Of a DNA stretch of 64,000 bases, positions 36,097 through 44,375 are shown in pieces. The stretch lies in NCBI RefSeq assembly GCF_003994465.1, contig NZ_RZNX01000009.1, positions 86,109 to 150,108 on the forward strand, in the 5' to 3' direction. The position numbers were made by a program, and so were the translations under genes. Below the pieces are notes generated by a model. That model made no database searches. It was not told the origin of the DNA and saw nothing but the letters and a program-made list of their open reading frames with translations. Numbering within the stretch: the first letter of the stretch is position 1; each line of letters opens with the position of its first letter. The DNA is from Paenibacillus zeisoli. GTDB lineage: Bacteria > Bacillota > Bacilli > Paenibacillales > Paenibacillaceae.

Positions 36097-37341
36097 CTAC
36101 TTGAGCTCGTTCGCCAGATCCTCCAGCTTTACCGTGCGCTGCTCGCCGGTCTCCATGAATTTAACCGCGATCTCACCACGGGCCAGTTCGTCATCCCCAA
36201 GAATGGCGGTATAACGGGCCTGCATACGGTCAGCTGATTTGAACTGAGCTTTCATTTTGCGGCCCAGATAGTCCCGCTCAGCAGATATGCCCGCTTGGCG
36301 AAGCTTGAACAGCTGCTTGGTGATTTCTTTGTCGGCCTCCTCACCAAGGGCAACAAGATACACATCCAGCGGCTTGATGCCTTGAATCTGGATGTTCTGA
36401 TTCTCAAGAATCAGCTGAATGCGCTCCAGACCAATGGCCAAGCCTACTCCTGGCTGATCTGGTCCTCCCACCTCAGCGACCAGGCCATTGTAACGTCCGC
36501 CGCCGCCAACCGTATCAATAGCCCCAATACCTTGGGCTTTATACTCAAACGCAGTCAGGGTGTAATAATCGAGCCCGCGTACCAGACGGTGGTTAATGCT
36601 GTAATCTACCCCCATCTCGGTCAAATAGGCCTTTACACGTTCAAAATGGCTCAGACATTCTTCATCAAGGCTGTCCAGAATAGAAGGTGCGTTCGTGAAT
36701 TTGTCTTGATCTACCTTGCAATCGAGCACCCGCATTGGGTTACGGTCGATTCTGGATTGACAATCCTTACAGAGGCTTTCCCTCATAGGTGTCAGAAAAG
36801 CAATCAGCTTCTCGCGGTAATCCGCGCGGCTTGATGGATTGCCGACCGAGTTAATCTCAACTGTGACGCCCTGCAGCCCCAGTTCTCTGCACAGCTCATA
36901 TCCCAGCGAGATCACTTCCGCATCGATTGCAGGATCAATCGCACCAATGGCTTCAATCCCGAACTGATGGAACTGGCGCTGGCGGCCGGCCTGAGGACGC
37001 TCATAACGGAACATGGGACCAATGTAATAAAGCTTGCTTACATCGGGTTCCCCGTACAGCTTGTTCTCCACATAAGAACGAACGACCCCTGCTGTTCCCT
37101 CAGGTCGGAGCGTCATACTGCGATCTCCTTTATCGAGGAAGGTATACATTTCTTTTTCGACTATGTCTGTGGTCTCGCCAACACCGCGTTCGAAAAGCGA
37201 GGTCTGCTCGAATATAGGTGTGCGGATCTCTTGGTAATTAAAGCGCCGGCATAGATCTCTAGCTTTTTCTTCAATGAACTGCCACCGCTCCACTACGCCA
37301 GGCAGCAGATCCTGGGTACCTGTTGGTTTTTGAAAGCCCAT
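36097..37341 (-). CDS. hisS: histidyl-tRNA synthetase
   Basis: 414-aa class II synthetase. Motifs are KPTGTQDLLP, RTPIFEQTSLFERGVGETTD, TLRPEGTAGVVRSYVEN, RYERPQAGRQRQFHQFG, the His-specific RGLDYYTLTAFE, and GGRYNGLVAEVGG, with a C-terminal anticodon-binding domain from about residue 325. Standard length. The T-box leader upstream indicates control by uncharged tRNA-His. Confidence 0.97.
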   Translation of the reverse strand: MGFQKPTGTQDLLPGVVERWQFIEEKARDLCRRFNYQEIRTPIFEQTSLFERGVGETTDIVEKEMYTFLDKGDRSMTLRPEGTAGVVRSYVENKLYGEPDVSKLYYIGPMFRYERPQAGRQRQFHQFGIEAIGAIDPAIDAEVISLGYELCRELGLQGVTVEINSVGNPSSRADYREKLIAFLTPMRESLCKDCQSRIDRNPMRVLDCKVDQDKFTNAPSILDSLDEECLSHFERVKAYLTEMGVDYSINHRLVRGLDYYTLTAFEYKAQGIGAIDTVGGGGRYNGLVAEVGGPDQPGVGLAIGLERIQLILENQNIQIQGIKPLDVYLVALGEEADKEITKQLFKLRQAGISAERDYLGRKMKAQFKSADRMQARYTAILGDDELARGEIAVKFMETGEQRTVKLEDLANELK

Positions 37342-37419
37342 GGTTTATCCTCCACTTTATTATCGTAATAACGGATGAGCAAGCCCGCTGAGTAATCAGC
37401 ATATCTCAAAGTCCGTGTA

Positions 37420-37800
37420 AAAAATAAAAGTCTCCCACCCCTGTTATAACAACAGGGACGAGAGACTGGATATCCATCACTCGTGGTGCCACCCACATTC
37501 CGAACAACCGCAGTCAACTTTCTAATCAAAGCCTGATTACAAGAAAGTTACATGCCATTATCCGCTTTATACGGTTAACGCCCGCCTACGTCTTCAGCTA
37601 CTAAGATGGTTCATGGTTCGCTGTCGATTCTCTGGGAGGTCTTTTCATACAGTCATCACCGGAATTCTTACAGCCGGACCTCATCAAGTGAATATTTCAC
37701 AATAAAGGTTCTGGAATTCCTCTCTGTGGGCTTGGAGCTGGATTACTTTGTCCCGTCATAGAAGTTAAAGTATGGTTAGTGATACATAGAAGTTTTTATC
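37420..37800 (-). promoter_or_regulatory. T-box riboswitch of hisS
   Basis: The minus strand carries GGGTGGCACCACG (37482-37494). The terminator at 37420-37467 is a long stem AGTCTCTCGTCCCTGTT/AACAGGGGTGGGAGACT, followed by TTTATTTTTT. The leader starts just after the promoter at 37801-37829. The specifier codon was not assigned; His (CAY) is expected. Confidence 0.93.
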
Positions 37801-37829
37801 ATTGTAAGAAACACAGACCACAAAGTCAA
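37801..37829 (-). promoter_or_regulatory. SigA promoter of the hisS T-box transcript
   Basis: Minus-strand TTGACT (37824-37829), 17-bp spacer, TACAAT (37801-37806). Confidence 0.85.
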
Positions 37830-37841
37830 GACTCTAGGAAA

Positions 37842-37899
37842 GAAAAAAACCTGTCGGCATCGCCGCAGGTCCAGTCATGATATATTAAAAGGGGGTCAT
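37842..37899 (-). ncRNA. candidate small RNA, about 60 nt, with C-rich anti-SD stretch
   Basis: A TATAAT at 37906-37911 would start transcription near 37899. The RNA opens with GCATGACCCCCTTTT, complementary to AAAAGGGGG-type ribosome sites, and ends in a strong terminator: ACCTG-CGGC-GAT-GCCG-A-CAGGT and seven T residues (37842-37870). No ORF with a ribosome site lies inside. C-rich seeds of this kind are used by Fur-controlled FsrA in B. subtilis to block translation. A Pho-box-like array lies upstream. Confidence 0.5.
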
Positions 37900-37905
37900 G
37901 CTTTT

Positions 37906-37959
37906 ATTATAGACAGCCAATGTTAAGGAATCATGAAGTGCAGATTACAGTTATGTTAC
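37906..37959 (-). promoter_or_regulatory. Pho-box-like array and -10 of the candidate small RNA
   Basis: Four hexamers spaced exactly 11 bp: GTAACA, GTAATC, TTCATG, TTAACA (match to TT(A/C/T)A(C/T)A of 5, 4, 5 and 6 of 6). They end 9 bp before TATAAT, about -22 to -60 relative to the expected start, the position used by PhoP in B. subtilis. The -35 region (ATGATT) is non-consensus, as expected for an activated promoter. Confidence 0.45.
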
Positions 37960-38029
37960 ATAAAAGAAAGCGTTTTATTTGTATGATTAACCTTGCTGAC
38001 TTGTAACTTTAAACATAATCCTGGTGTCG

Positions 38030-38086
38030 TAAAAAACACCTTCAAAATCATTCCGGTCTTATGACGGAATATCATTTGAAGGCGTC
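38030..38086 (-). terminator. terminator after the 160-aa gene
   Basis: Long stem CGCCTTCAAATGATATTCCG with CGGAATGATTTTGAAGGTG (some mismatches), then TTTTTTACG on the minus strand. Confidence 0.75.
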
Positions 38087-38161
38087 TTTAATTATCTACA
38101 CGACAAGCTGTCTAATTCTCTTAGAACCGTCTTGCCGCTAAATTTTTACCTAGGCTCTTGA

Positions 38162-38644
38162 TTAATCAAGCAGTTCCACATAGGCTCCTTGGGAGCGAAG
38201 CTTGTTAATAACACTGTCCACTTCTGTCTCTTTAACCGTAGCACTAAGCACATATTTCAGATCATCATAGTTATAGTTAGATGAGACTTGGCCATCTTCC
38301 CTGCGGTCACGCTGATGCTCATCATTCTCTGTATCCATATAGCCGTTATCTGTTCGATTATTCGCCTCATCGCTTAGGGCAGCAAGTGGGATAATGGCCT
38401 GAGGACCATTCGTACCTGTGAAGCCGGAAGCTCCATATGCTCCGCTGCCCAGAACCGCACCTCCGACAATCGATGTTCCCAGACTATTCGAAGCTATCAC
38501 GGGGCCGAGCAGATTGTTATTGCTTGTCAATGTATTTTCCAGGACCCCAGTCTCCAAATGCTCTGTTTCGAAAGAGAGCAGACTTGTCTTAGCCCCTTCA
38601 GCCTGGCTTTCCGTCTCAAAATACGCTTGGATATGTTTACTCAT
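38162..38644 (-). CDS. uncharacterised 160-aa protein with split ends and a Gly/Asn/Asp-rich middle
   Basis: I do not recognise a named family. The N-terminal 35 residues (IQAYFETESQAEGAKTSLLS) and the C-terminal 35 (YVLSATVKETEVDSVINKLR) each look like beta-alpha-beta pieces, similar in layout to heat-induced or general-stress proteins that modulate an alpha/beta fold. Between them lie a Gly/Ser-rich stretch (SIVGGAVLGSGAYGASGFTG) that may be a small membrane-touching loop and a charged segment (DTENDEHQRDRREDGQ). AAAGGAGAG precedes the ATG. It follows the PfpI-like gene by 49 bp. A stress role is inference only. Confidence 0.75.
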   Translation of the reverse strand: MSKHIQAYFETESQAEGAKTSLLSFETEHLETGVLENTLTSNNNLLGPVIASNSLGTSIVGGAVLGSGAYGASGFTGTNGPQAIIPLAALSDEANNRTDNGYMDTENDEHQRDRREDGQVSSNYNYDDLKYVLSATVKETEVDSVINKLRSQGAYVELLD

Positions 38645-38693
38645 ATTAATCTCTCCTTTGTCACATTTGGATGGTGAGGCTTTAGCTCCTAGA

Positions 38694-39203
38694 TTACGAT
38701 AATTTTCTTAGTATTTCCCGAACAAAAGCAGGTTCATCTTTAGGGGTACGTGAGGAAATGAAGTTCCCATCCACGACAACTTCCTTATCCTCAAAATTAG
38801 CTCCCGCATTAACCACATCATCCTTGAGTGGTGGGTACGAGGTTAACGTCCGTCCTTTGGCAAGCCCGGCACTGATCAAAATTTGAGGTCCGTGACAGAT
38901 GGCTGCGATCGGTTTCTTGGCCTCATCTGCCTTCTTAACAAAGCTGAGAACATTTGAGTCCAAACGGAGATTCTCTGGAGAAGAACCACCGGGAATAACA
39001 ACCGCATCGTAATCCGCCGCGCTAACGTCAGAGATCGATTTATCGGTTGTATATTCTGCTTGTCCCTGCTTGCCTTTCAGTGTCTCTCCAGCTTTCAATC
39101 CTATAATTTCAACCTCATGTCCGGCTTTCTTAACTTCGTCATAAGGAACCTGCATTTCGGAATCTTCAAACGCATTGGCCAGTAAAAAAGCTACTTTGCT
39201 CAT
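38694..39203 (-). CDS. DJ-1/PfpI family protein (YraA-like glyoxalase or protease)
   Basis: 169-aa protein with the nucleophile elbow AICHGPQILISAG (catalytic Cys near residue 104), the Glu of FLLANAFEDSEM and a conserved VVIPGGSSPENLR. B. subtilis YraA and related PfpI-family members protect against aldehydes and thiol stress, either as glyoxalases or proteases; sequence does not decide. AAAGGAG precedes the ATG. It lies next to an uncharacterised gene on the same strand, in an interval absent from the B. subtilis hisS-dtd junction. Confidence 0.92.
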   Translation of the reverse strand: MSKVAFLLANAFEDSEMQVPYDEVKKAGHEVEIIGLKAGETLKGKQGQAEYTTDKSISDVSAADYDAVVIPGGSSPENLRLDSNVLSFVKKADEAKKPIAAICHGPQILISAGLAKGRTLTSYPPLKDDVVNAGANFEDKEVVVDGNFISSRTPKDEPAFVREILRKLS

Positions 39204-39356
39204 GGGTATGTCAATCTCCTTTCCGTGACTGTCCTTCGCTTGTTATTACCCGATTGGCTGTCATTTATAACAAGAGAGGCTTGCTGTTCGAGCTAAAGTC
39301 CTTGTTAATCTTTATAAGTAAGCTATGCTAAATTTTAATGTTGTTATTTGACCATA

Positions 39357-39384
39357 AGAAAACCGCCTTGGAGAAAAGGCGGTT
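39357..39384 (-). terminator. terminator after the DUF2975 gene
   Basis: AACCGCCTT/AAGGCGGTT perfect 9-bp stem, 6-nt loop, TTTTCTT tail on the minus strand; the stem touches the last base of the stop codon. Confidence 0.85.
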
Positions 39385-39875
39385 CATTGGGCTATTGTTA
39401 AATTATTTTCTGATATCATGTTAATTGCTTCTTGTAGAAGCCGTTGGAGGACAGCAGCAAATACGGCGATTACCAACGAAGCAAAAATGATGATGAGTCC
39501 CATTATTGCAATAGGTGGGTCAACTTTCTTCGCTATAAAATGAAAGAGCGGCAATCCTAATACATACAAACTACTGATTGTAATAGCACAGTACTTTATG
39601 TTCTTTAACATCTTTACAGATAATTCCGAGAACGCTGTGTTCTCATCAATGTACCGTAAAAGATTAAAACTCTGATAGAGAGCAAAGTAAAAAGGCACAG
39701 CCGCTCCATACATCACAATGAAAACGAGATATTCCATCGGGACAAAATTTGGATACAATTTTGCTGCAAAATTTGCCATATGGGGTACTAAGAATATACA
39801 CAAAGCAAGCACTGCAATTCCTGCCAGAACAATAACCGCCCTTAAGAAGTTGGTTGAACCCCGTTTAACATTCAT
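39384..39875 (-). CDS. DUF2975 family membrane protein
   Basis: 163-aa protein with four predicted TM segments (AVIVLAGIAVLALCIFLVP, YLVFIVMYGAAVPFYFALYQ, ITISSLYVLGLPLFHFI, IAIMGLIIIFASLVIAVFAA). It has the pattern and C-terminal LLQEAINMISENNLTI of the DUF2975 family. Such genes usually come with a small Xre-type regulator (YozG-like) directly downstream; none is present here. The ATG at 39875 has GAGGTG 7 nt upstream. Function unknown. Confidence 0.85.
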   Translation of the reverse strand: MNVKRGSTNFLRAVIVLAGIAVLALCIFLVPHMANFAAKLYPNFVPMEYLVFIVMYGAAVPFYFALYQSFNLLRYIDENTAFSELSVKMLKNIKYCAITISSLYVLGLPLFHFIAKKVDPPIAIMGLIIIFASLVIAVFAAVLQRLLQEAINMISENNLTIAQ

Positions 39876-39938
39876 GTATAACACCTCACTTATTAATTTT
39901 TTACAAAGAAATGTTCTTATGAAGTTTAACATAACCTA

Positions 39939-39972
39939 TAAAAAAACCGCCTCTCCCGAAGGAACTGCGGTT
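39939..39972 (-). terminator. terminator after dtd
   Basis: AACCGC...GCGGTT stem with an inner CCTTCGGG, followed by TTTTTTT on the minus strand. Confidence 0.8.
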
Positions 39973-40006
39973 GAATCCATGAACAACTTTGCACTTATAG
40001 AGCTAC

Positions 40007-40453
40007 TTAGGCTTGAGGGCTGTCCAAGATTATGGTTACTGGTCCCCAGTTGGTCAGCTCCACGTCCATATCGGCTCCAAATTGGCCTGTCTGTACTTCA
40101 AGGCCTTTAGCCCTTAGCAGCTCATTGAACCGATCATAGAGCACCTCAGCCGTCTCAGGCCGGGCAGCAGCCATGAAGTTGGGACGCTTGCCTTTACGGC
40201 AGTCTCCATAAAGTGTGAATTGCGAGACAGAGAGAATGCTCCCGCTGATGTCCTGGACGCTCAAATTCATTTTCTCATCATCATCTTCAAAAATCCGGAG
40301 CCCCGCAATCTTATCCGCCAGATACGTCGCATCCTTCTCTGTGTCCTCATGTGTGATGCCGACCAGCAGCATGAGCCCCGCGCCGATCGCGCCGACTACT
40401 TCTTCTTGAACCTTAACCTGAGCCTGCTTGCATCTCTGTATGACCACTTTCAT
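40007..40453 (-). CDS. dtd: D-aminoacyl-tRNA deacylase
   Basis: 148-aa enzyme that removes D-amino acids (and glycine mischarged on tRNA-Ala) from tRNA. Both active-site motifs are present: [10 protein letters not shown] near residue 79, and [11 protein letters not shown] at the C-terminus in place of the common NxGPVT. Length is standard. It lies 17 bp after relA in the conserved relA-dtd pair of Bacilli. Confidence 0.96.
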   Translation of the reverse strand: MKVVIQRCKQAQVKVQEEVVGAIGAGLMLLVGITHEDTEKDATYLADKIAGLRIFEDDDEKMNLSVQDISGSILSVSQFTLYGDCRKGKRPNFMAAARPETAEVLYDRFNELLRAKGLEVQTGQFGADMDVELTNWGPVTIILDSPQA

Positions 40454-40469
40454 GTCTTAAGCTGCCCCT

Positions 40470-42641
40470 TTATTGCATAATCCGGTGAACGGTATAAACA
40501 TCCTTGATCCGCTTAATTTTATCGACTACGGATTGTAAATGCTCTGTATTGCGGATCAGAATCGTCATGTGAATCAAATCCATCTTGTTCTTGTCCGAAC
40601 GTCCGGACACGGCAGACATATTCGTCTTGCTCTCCGATACAGCCTGCAGTACTTCATTCAACAATCCACGGCGGCTGTGCCCGGTAATCTCGATGTCCAC
40701 ACTGTAGTTGGCCTCAATGGATTCTTCCCACTCGACCTCGATCACCCTTGCGGCTTCCTCCCCGTCCTCTTGAGAAGGAATATTCGGGCAGTCGGTCCGG
40801 TGAACCGAAACGCCTCGGCCGCGAGTAATATACCCAACGATATCGTCGCCCGGAACCGGATTGCAGCATCTGGCGAACCGGACGAGCAGATTATCTATTC
40901 CTTTTACGGTAACCCCGTTCGTCGGCCGCTTCTTCTCCGCAGATGGGGCCTTCATTTCCTTGACTTCCGAAGTCAGCTGGATAATGCCGGCCTCTTCCTG
41001 CTCCTTACGGAGCTTCTCAGTTACCTTGGTACATACCTGTGAGGCAGTAAGTCCGCCAAAACCAACAGCAGAGAGCATATCTTCCACATCGTTGAAGGCA
41101 AATTTCTTGGCTGCCTCCATCAGTTTGTCATCCGACATATACTGGGATGGGTCAACACCTGCACGCTTCAATTCACGCTCGACCGCTTCCCGGCCCTTCT
41201 CTACGTTCTCTTCCCGCTTCTCTTTCTTGAACCACTGCTTGATTTTGCTCCGTGCATGAGAAGACTGGGCAATCTTGAGCCAGTCCTGACTCGGTCCGTA
41301 GGAGTGCTTAGAAGTCAGAATTTCTACAATGTCCCCGGTCTTCAGCTTGTGGTCAAGTGGAACGATGCGGCTGTTCACCTTGGCTCCTATCGTTCTGTTC
41401 CCTACCTCGGTATGAATCCGGTAAGCGAAGTCGAGCGGCACAGATCCGGCTGGAAGCTCAATAACTTCCCCCTGCGGTGTAAACACAAAGACTAGATCTG
41501 AGAAGAAGTCCATCTTGAGCGACTCGACGAACTCAGAAGCATCCTTGGCTTCGTGCTGGAGCTCGAGGATCTCTCTGAAGAACGGCATCTTTTGAGGTCC
41601 CGCATTCTCGGATCCCTCTTTGTAAGCCCAGTGCGCCGCGATCCCGAATTCTGCAGTTCTGTGCATTTCATAGGTGCGGATTTGAACCTCTGTCGGTTCT
41701 CCAGTAGGTCCAACCACCGTAGTATGAAGAGATTGGTACATGTTCGCCTTCGGCATGGCAATATAATCCTTGAACCTGCCGGGCATCGGCTTCCACAAGG
41801 TATGAATAATTCCCAATGTAGCGTAGCAATCCTTGATATTATCTACAATAATACGAATTGCAAGCAGATCGTAGATCTCGTTGAACTGCTTGTTCTTCGT
41901 GGACATTTTCTTATATACACTGTACAGGTGCTTGGGACGGCCGGAGAGGTCCGCCGAGATTCCCATTTCAGCCAGCTTTTCTGAGATTCGTGAGATTACA
42001 TTCTCAATATATTCCTCGCGTTCTGCGCGCTTCTTATGCATCAAATTAGCGATACGATAATACTGCTGGGGATTTAGATATCTTAAGCAAATATCCTCCA
42101 TCTCCCATTTGATAGCCGAAATACCAAGTCTGTGTGCAATCGGGCAAAAGATCTCCAGCGTCTCATAGGCGATTCTGCGCTGGCTCTCCTCAGATTGATA
42201 CTTAAGCGTCCGCATATTATGCAGCCGGTCAGCAAGCTTAATAACGATGACCCGGATATCCTGTGCCATCGCGATGAACATTTTGCGGTAGTTTTCATTT
42301 TGCTGCTCTTCCTTGGATTGAAACCGGATTCGTTCAAGCTTCGTCAGGCCGTCCACGAGCATGGCACAGTCGCTGCCGAACTTCTCCTTGATCTCCTTAA
42401 GAGATACGGTAGTATCCTCCACGACGTCATGAAGCAGAGCTGCGATAATGGACAAGGAGTCCATCTGCATGCCCACGACAATTTCTGCAACCGCCAGCGG
42501 ATGCAGTATATAAGGTTCGCCGGATTTCCGCACTTGTCCGTGATGGGCTTGTTCAGCGAAATCATAGGCTTCCCTGATACAGATCATATCCTGTTCGTTA
42601 ATGTAGGCAGATGCCTTTTCGAGTAATCGCTCAATGCCCAT
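40470..42641 (-). CDS. relA: bifunctional (p)ppGpp synthetase/hydrolase Rel
   Basis: 723-aa long RelA/SpoT homologue. HD hydrolase domain near 25-180 (AYDFAEQAHHGQVRKSGEPY, ALLHDVVEDT), synthetase domain near 225-340 (HLYSVYKKMSTKNKQFNEIY), TGS domain near 385-450 (DLVFVFTPQGEVIELPAGSV), a zinc-finger-like RFARCCNPVPGDDIVGYITR, and a C-terminal ACT domain from about 650. Both catalytic domains look intact, so the protein should make and remove (p)ppGpp. A near-consensus promoter lies 80 bp upstream; the ribosome site is weak. Confidence 0.97.
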   Translation of the reverse strand: MGIERLLEKASAYINEQDMICIREAYDFAEQAHHGQVRKSGEPYILHPLAVAEIVVGMQMDSLSIIAALLHDVVEDTTVSLKEIKEKFGSDCAMLVDGLTKLERIRFQSKEEQQNENYRKMFIAMAQDIRVIVIKLADRLHNMRTLKYQSEESQRRIAYETLEIFCPIAHRLGISAIKWEMEDICLRYLNPQQYYRIANLMHKKRAEREEYIENVISRISEKLAEMGISADLSGRPKHLYSVYKKMSTKNKQFNEIYDLLAIRIIVDNIKDCYATLGIIHTLWKPMPGRFKDYIAMPKANMYQSLHTTVVGPTGEPTEVQIRTYEMHRTAEFGIAAHWAYKEGSENAGPQKMPFFREILELQHEAKDASEFVESLKMDFFSDLVFVFTPQGEVIELPAGSVPLDFAYRIHTEVGNRTIGAKVNSRIVPLDHKLKTGDIVEILTSKHSYGPSQDWLKIAQSSHARSKIKQWFKKEKREENVEKGREAVERELKRAGVDPSQYMSDDKLMEAAKKFAFNDVEDMLSAVGFGGLTASQVCTKVTEKLRKEQEEAGIIQLTSEVKEMKAPSAEKKRPTNGVTVKGIDNLLVRFARCCNPVPGDDIVGYITRGRGVSVHRTDCPNIPSQEDGEEAARVIEVEWEESIEANYSVDIEITGHSRRGLLNEVLQAVSESKTNMSAVSGRSDKNKMDLIHMTILIRNTEHLQSVVDKIKRIKDVYTVHRIMQ

Positions 42642-42673
42642 TGAATCTTATTCGTTTCCTTTCCTGGTAACAA

Positions 42674-42702
42674 GGCATACGCCTCTTCAAGAAGCCGTAT
42701 CC
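42674..42702 (-). promoter_or_regulatory. hairpin in the relA 5' untranslated region
   Basis: GGATACGGCTTCTT and GAAGAGGCGTATGCC form a stem with one bulge 33-61 nt before the start codon. It could affect relA translation or message stability. Confidence 0.4.
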
Positions 42703-42720
42703 CTATTTTTATTTTCTATA

Positions 42721-42749
42721 ATTATGACGCTTGGGAGGTACCACGTCAA
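42721..42749 (-). promoter_or_regulatory. SigA promoter of relA
   Basis: Minus-strand TTGACG (42744-42749), 17-bp spacer, CATAAT (42721-42726). Confidence 0.8.
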
Positions 42750-42870
42750 CTCTTGAGCCATCAATACGGCAGGTAATTTGCTAGAAAGGAGGGAATTTCT
42801 TGATATTTGTTGTTGTAAAATGTCGATGATGTCATTAATCTATTAAAGATGCACAGACTATGTGAATTGG

Positions 42871-42906
42871 ACTAAAGACTCCGTGATCGTCTTCTTGCTC
42901 TTTAGT
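42871..42906 (+). promoter_or_regulatory. leader hairpin before the uracil permease gene
   Basis: ACTAAAGA and TCTTTAGT form an 8-bp stem ending 24 bp before the ribosome site. A nine-codon ORF with AAAGGAGG (from TTG near 42800) lies upstream. I found no PyrR-binding-loop consensus. Confidence 0.35.
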
Positions 42907-42945
42907 TCATCCCACATAAGCTAAAAAAGAGGAGTGACTTTAATT

Positions 42946-44235
42946 TTGCAGCGCGAAATACAAGTGAATGAGAAAGTACCTTTTGGGCCAGGGGTCTTAC
43001 TGAGCCTGCAGCATTTGTTCGCCATGTTCGGCAGCACCGTGCTTGTGCCCAATCTGTTCCACGTAGACCCGGGTATGATCCTGCTGATGAACGGGATTGG
43101 AACCCTGCTGTACATTCTTATCTGTAAAGGCAGAATTCCTGCCTATCTGGGTTCAAGCTTTGCCTTTATCTCTCCAGTTCTGGTAGTCCTTGGGGCACAT
43201 CCCGGAGAAGGATACAGTATGGCACTAGGTGCTTTTATTATTACAGGCATCATCTTCGTCCTGGTAGGTCTGCTGGTGAAATATGCTGGAACCTCCTGGA
43301 TTAATGTGGTATTCCCTCCGGCGGCCATGGGAGCTATTGTCGCGATTATTGGTCTCGAGCTTGTTCCGGTAGCCGCAGGCATGGCGGGCATTATCAATCC
43401 GGATCCTACCAAGCCCTGGATACCCGACATGATATCAATTCTCCTCTCCCTCGTAACCTTGGGAGTAACCATCATTGGGGCTGTATTGTTCAGAGGATTC
43501 CCCAAAATCATTCACATTCTGATCGGTATTGTAACAGGCTATTTGCTCGCCTACGCTCTGGGAAGAGTGAACACGAACGCTATAGCAGAGGCGCACTGGT
43601 TATCCTTCCCTAAGGTAACTACCCCTCACTTTGATCTCTCAGCGATTATAACTATAGTTCCTGTAGCGCTGGTTGTTATTGTAGAGCATATAGGTCACCT
43701 TCTAGTGACCAGCAATATCGTGGGCAAGGATTTGTCCAAGGATCCAGGACTTCATCGTTCGCTGCTCGGCAACGGGATCTCGACCATTCTGTCCGGTTTC
43801 GTAGGCTCAACTCCAAATACCACCTATGGTGAGAACATTGGTGTTATGGCTCTGACCAGAGTGTACTCGATTTATGTCATTGGAGGAGCTTCAATCTTTG
43901 CAATCCTGCTCTCCTTCTCAGGGAAGTTCTCGGCTGTTATCGCCAACATCCCTACACCTGTTATGGGCGGGGTCTCCATGCTGCTCTTTGGCGTGATTGC
44001 GGCTTCAGGTCTCCGCATCTTCGTCGAACAGAAAGTCGACTTCTCTAAAGCAACTAATATGATTCTTGCTACCGTGATTCTTGTAATCGGAATCAGCGGC
44101 ACCAAGCTTACAATTGGAACCGTTGAACTAAAAGGAATGGCACTGGCCACCATAGTGGGAATCCTGTTCTCCCTGTTCTTCAAGCTGATTGAAGTCTTAG
44201 GACTGTCAAACGACAAGGAAGAAGCTTCACATTAA
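42946..44235 (+). CDS. pyrP: uracil permease (NCS2 family)
   Basis: 429-aa membrane transporter with about 12-14 TM segments. LSLQHLFAMFGSTVLVPNLF is the NCS2 N-terminal signature, and the UraA/PyrP substrate-site motifs are VVIVEHIGHLLVTSNIVGKD and STPNTTYGENIGVMALTRVYS. The glutamates in EHIGH and GENIGV fit a uracil carrier more than xanthine or ascorbate carriers. TTG start with GAGGAG upstream; a GTG four codons earlier overlaps the ribosome site. It stands alone on the plus strand, divergent from relA and ahead of a two-way terminator. Confidence 0.92.
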   Translation: MQREIQVNEKVPFGPGVLLSLQHLFAMFGSTVLVPNLFHVDPGMILLMNGIGTLLYILICKGRIPAYLGSSFAFISPVLVVLGAHPGEGYSMALGAFIITGIIFVLVGLLVKYAGTSWINVVFPPAAMGAIVAIIGLELVPVAAGMAGIINPDPTKPWIPDMISILLSLVTLGVTIIGAVLFRGFPKIIHILIGIVTGYLLAYALGRVNTNAIAEAHWLSFPKVTTPHFDLSAIITIVPVALVVIVEHIGHLLVTSNIVGKDLSKDPGLHRSLLGNGISTILSGFVGSTPNTTYGENIGVMALTRVYSIYVIGGASIFAILLSFSGKFSAVIANIPTPVMGGVSMLLFGVIAASGLRIFVEQKVDFSKATNMILATVILVIGISGTKLTIGTVELKGMALATIVGILFSLFFKLIEVLGLSNDKEEASH

Positions 44236-44252
44236 GACTTATTAAACAACTT

Positions 44253-44297
44253 AAAGAGAGCCCGACTAAAAGCAATAGCTTTAGTCGGGCTCTCTTT
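44253..44297. terminator. two-way terminator between pyrP and apt
   Basis: Perfect 18-bp stem AAAGAGAGCCCGACTAAA/TTTAGTCGGGCTCTCTTT with a 9-nt loop; T-runs are short on both sides. Confidence 0.8.
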
Positions 44298-44375
44298 GCA
44301 GATCAGACTTGCGGATGGTCTACCTTTACGGCTGGGATATTTCCCGGGAAAGTTACGCCTTCCGCAACTCAATAA

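Noticed and set aside
37886..37914. Plus-strand mini-gene with AAAAGGGGG before ATG
   Set aside because: The ATG is 2 bp from the ribosome-like sequence and the frame stops after four codons; the same bases make better sense as the C-rich stretch of the minus-strand RNA.
37966..37979. Catabolite-responsive element
   Set aside because: AGAAAGCGTTTTAT matches the cre consensus only in part (about 10 of 14) and lies upstream of the Pho-like array with no sugar gene nearby.
42780..42945. PyrR-type attenuator before the uracil permease
   Set aside because: The PyrR-binding loop consensus and a terminator/antiterminator pair were sought in the leader and not found.
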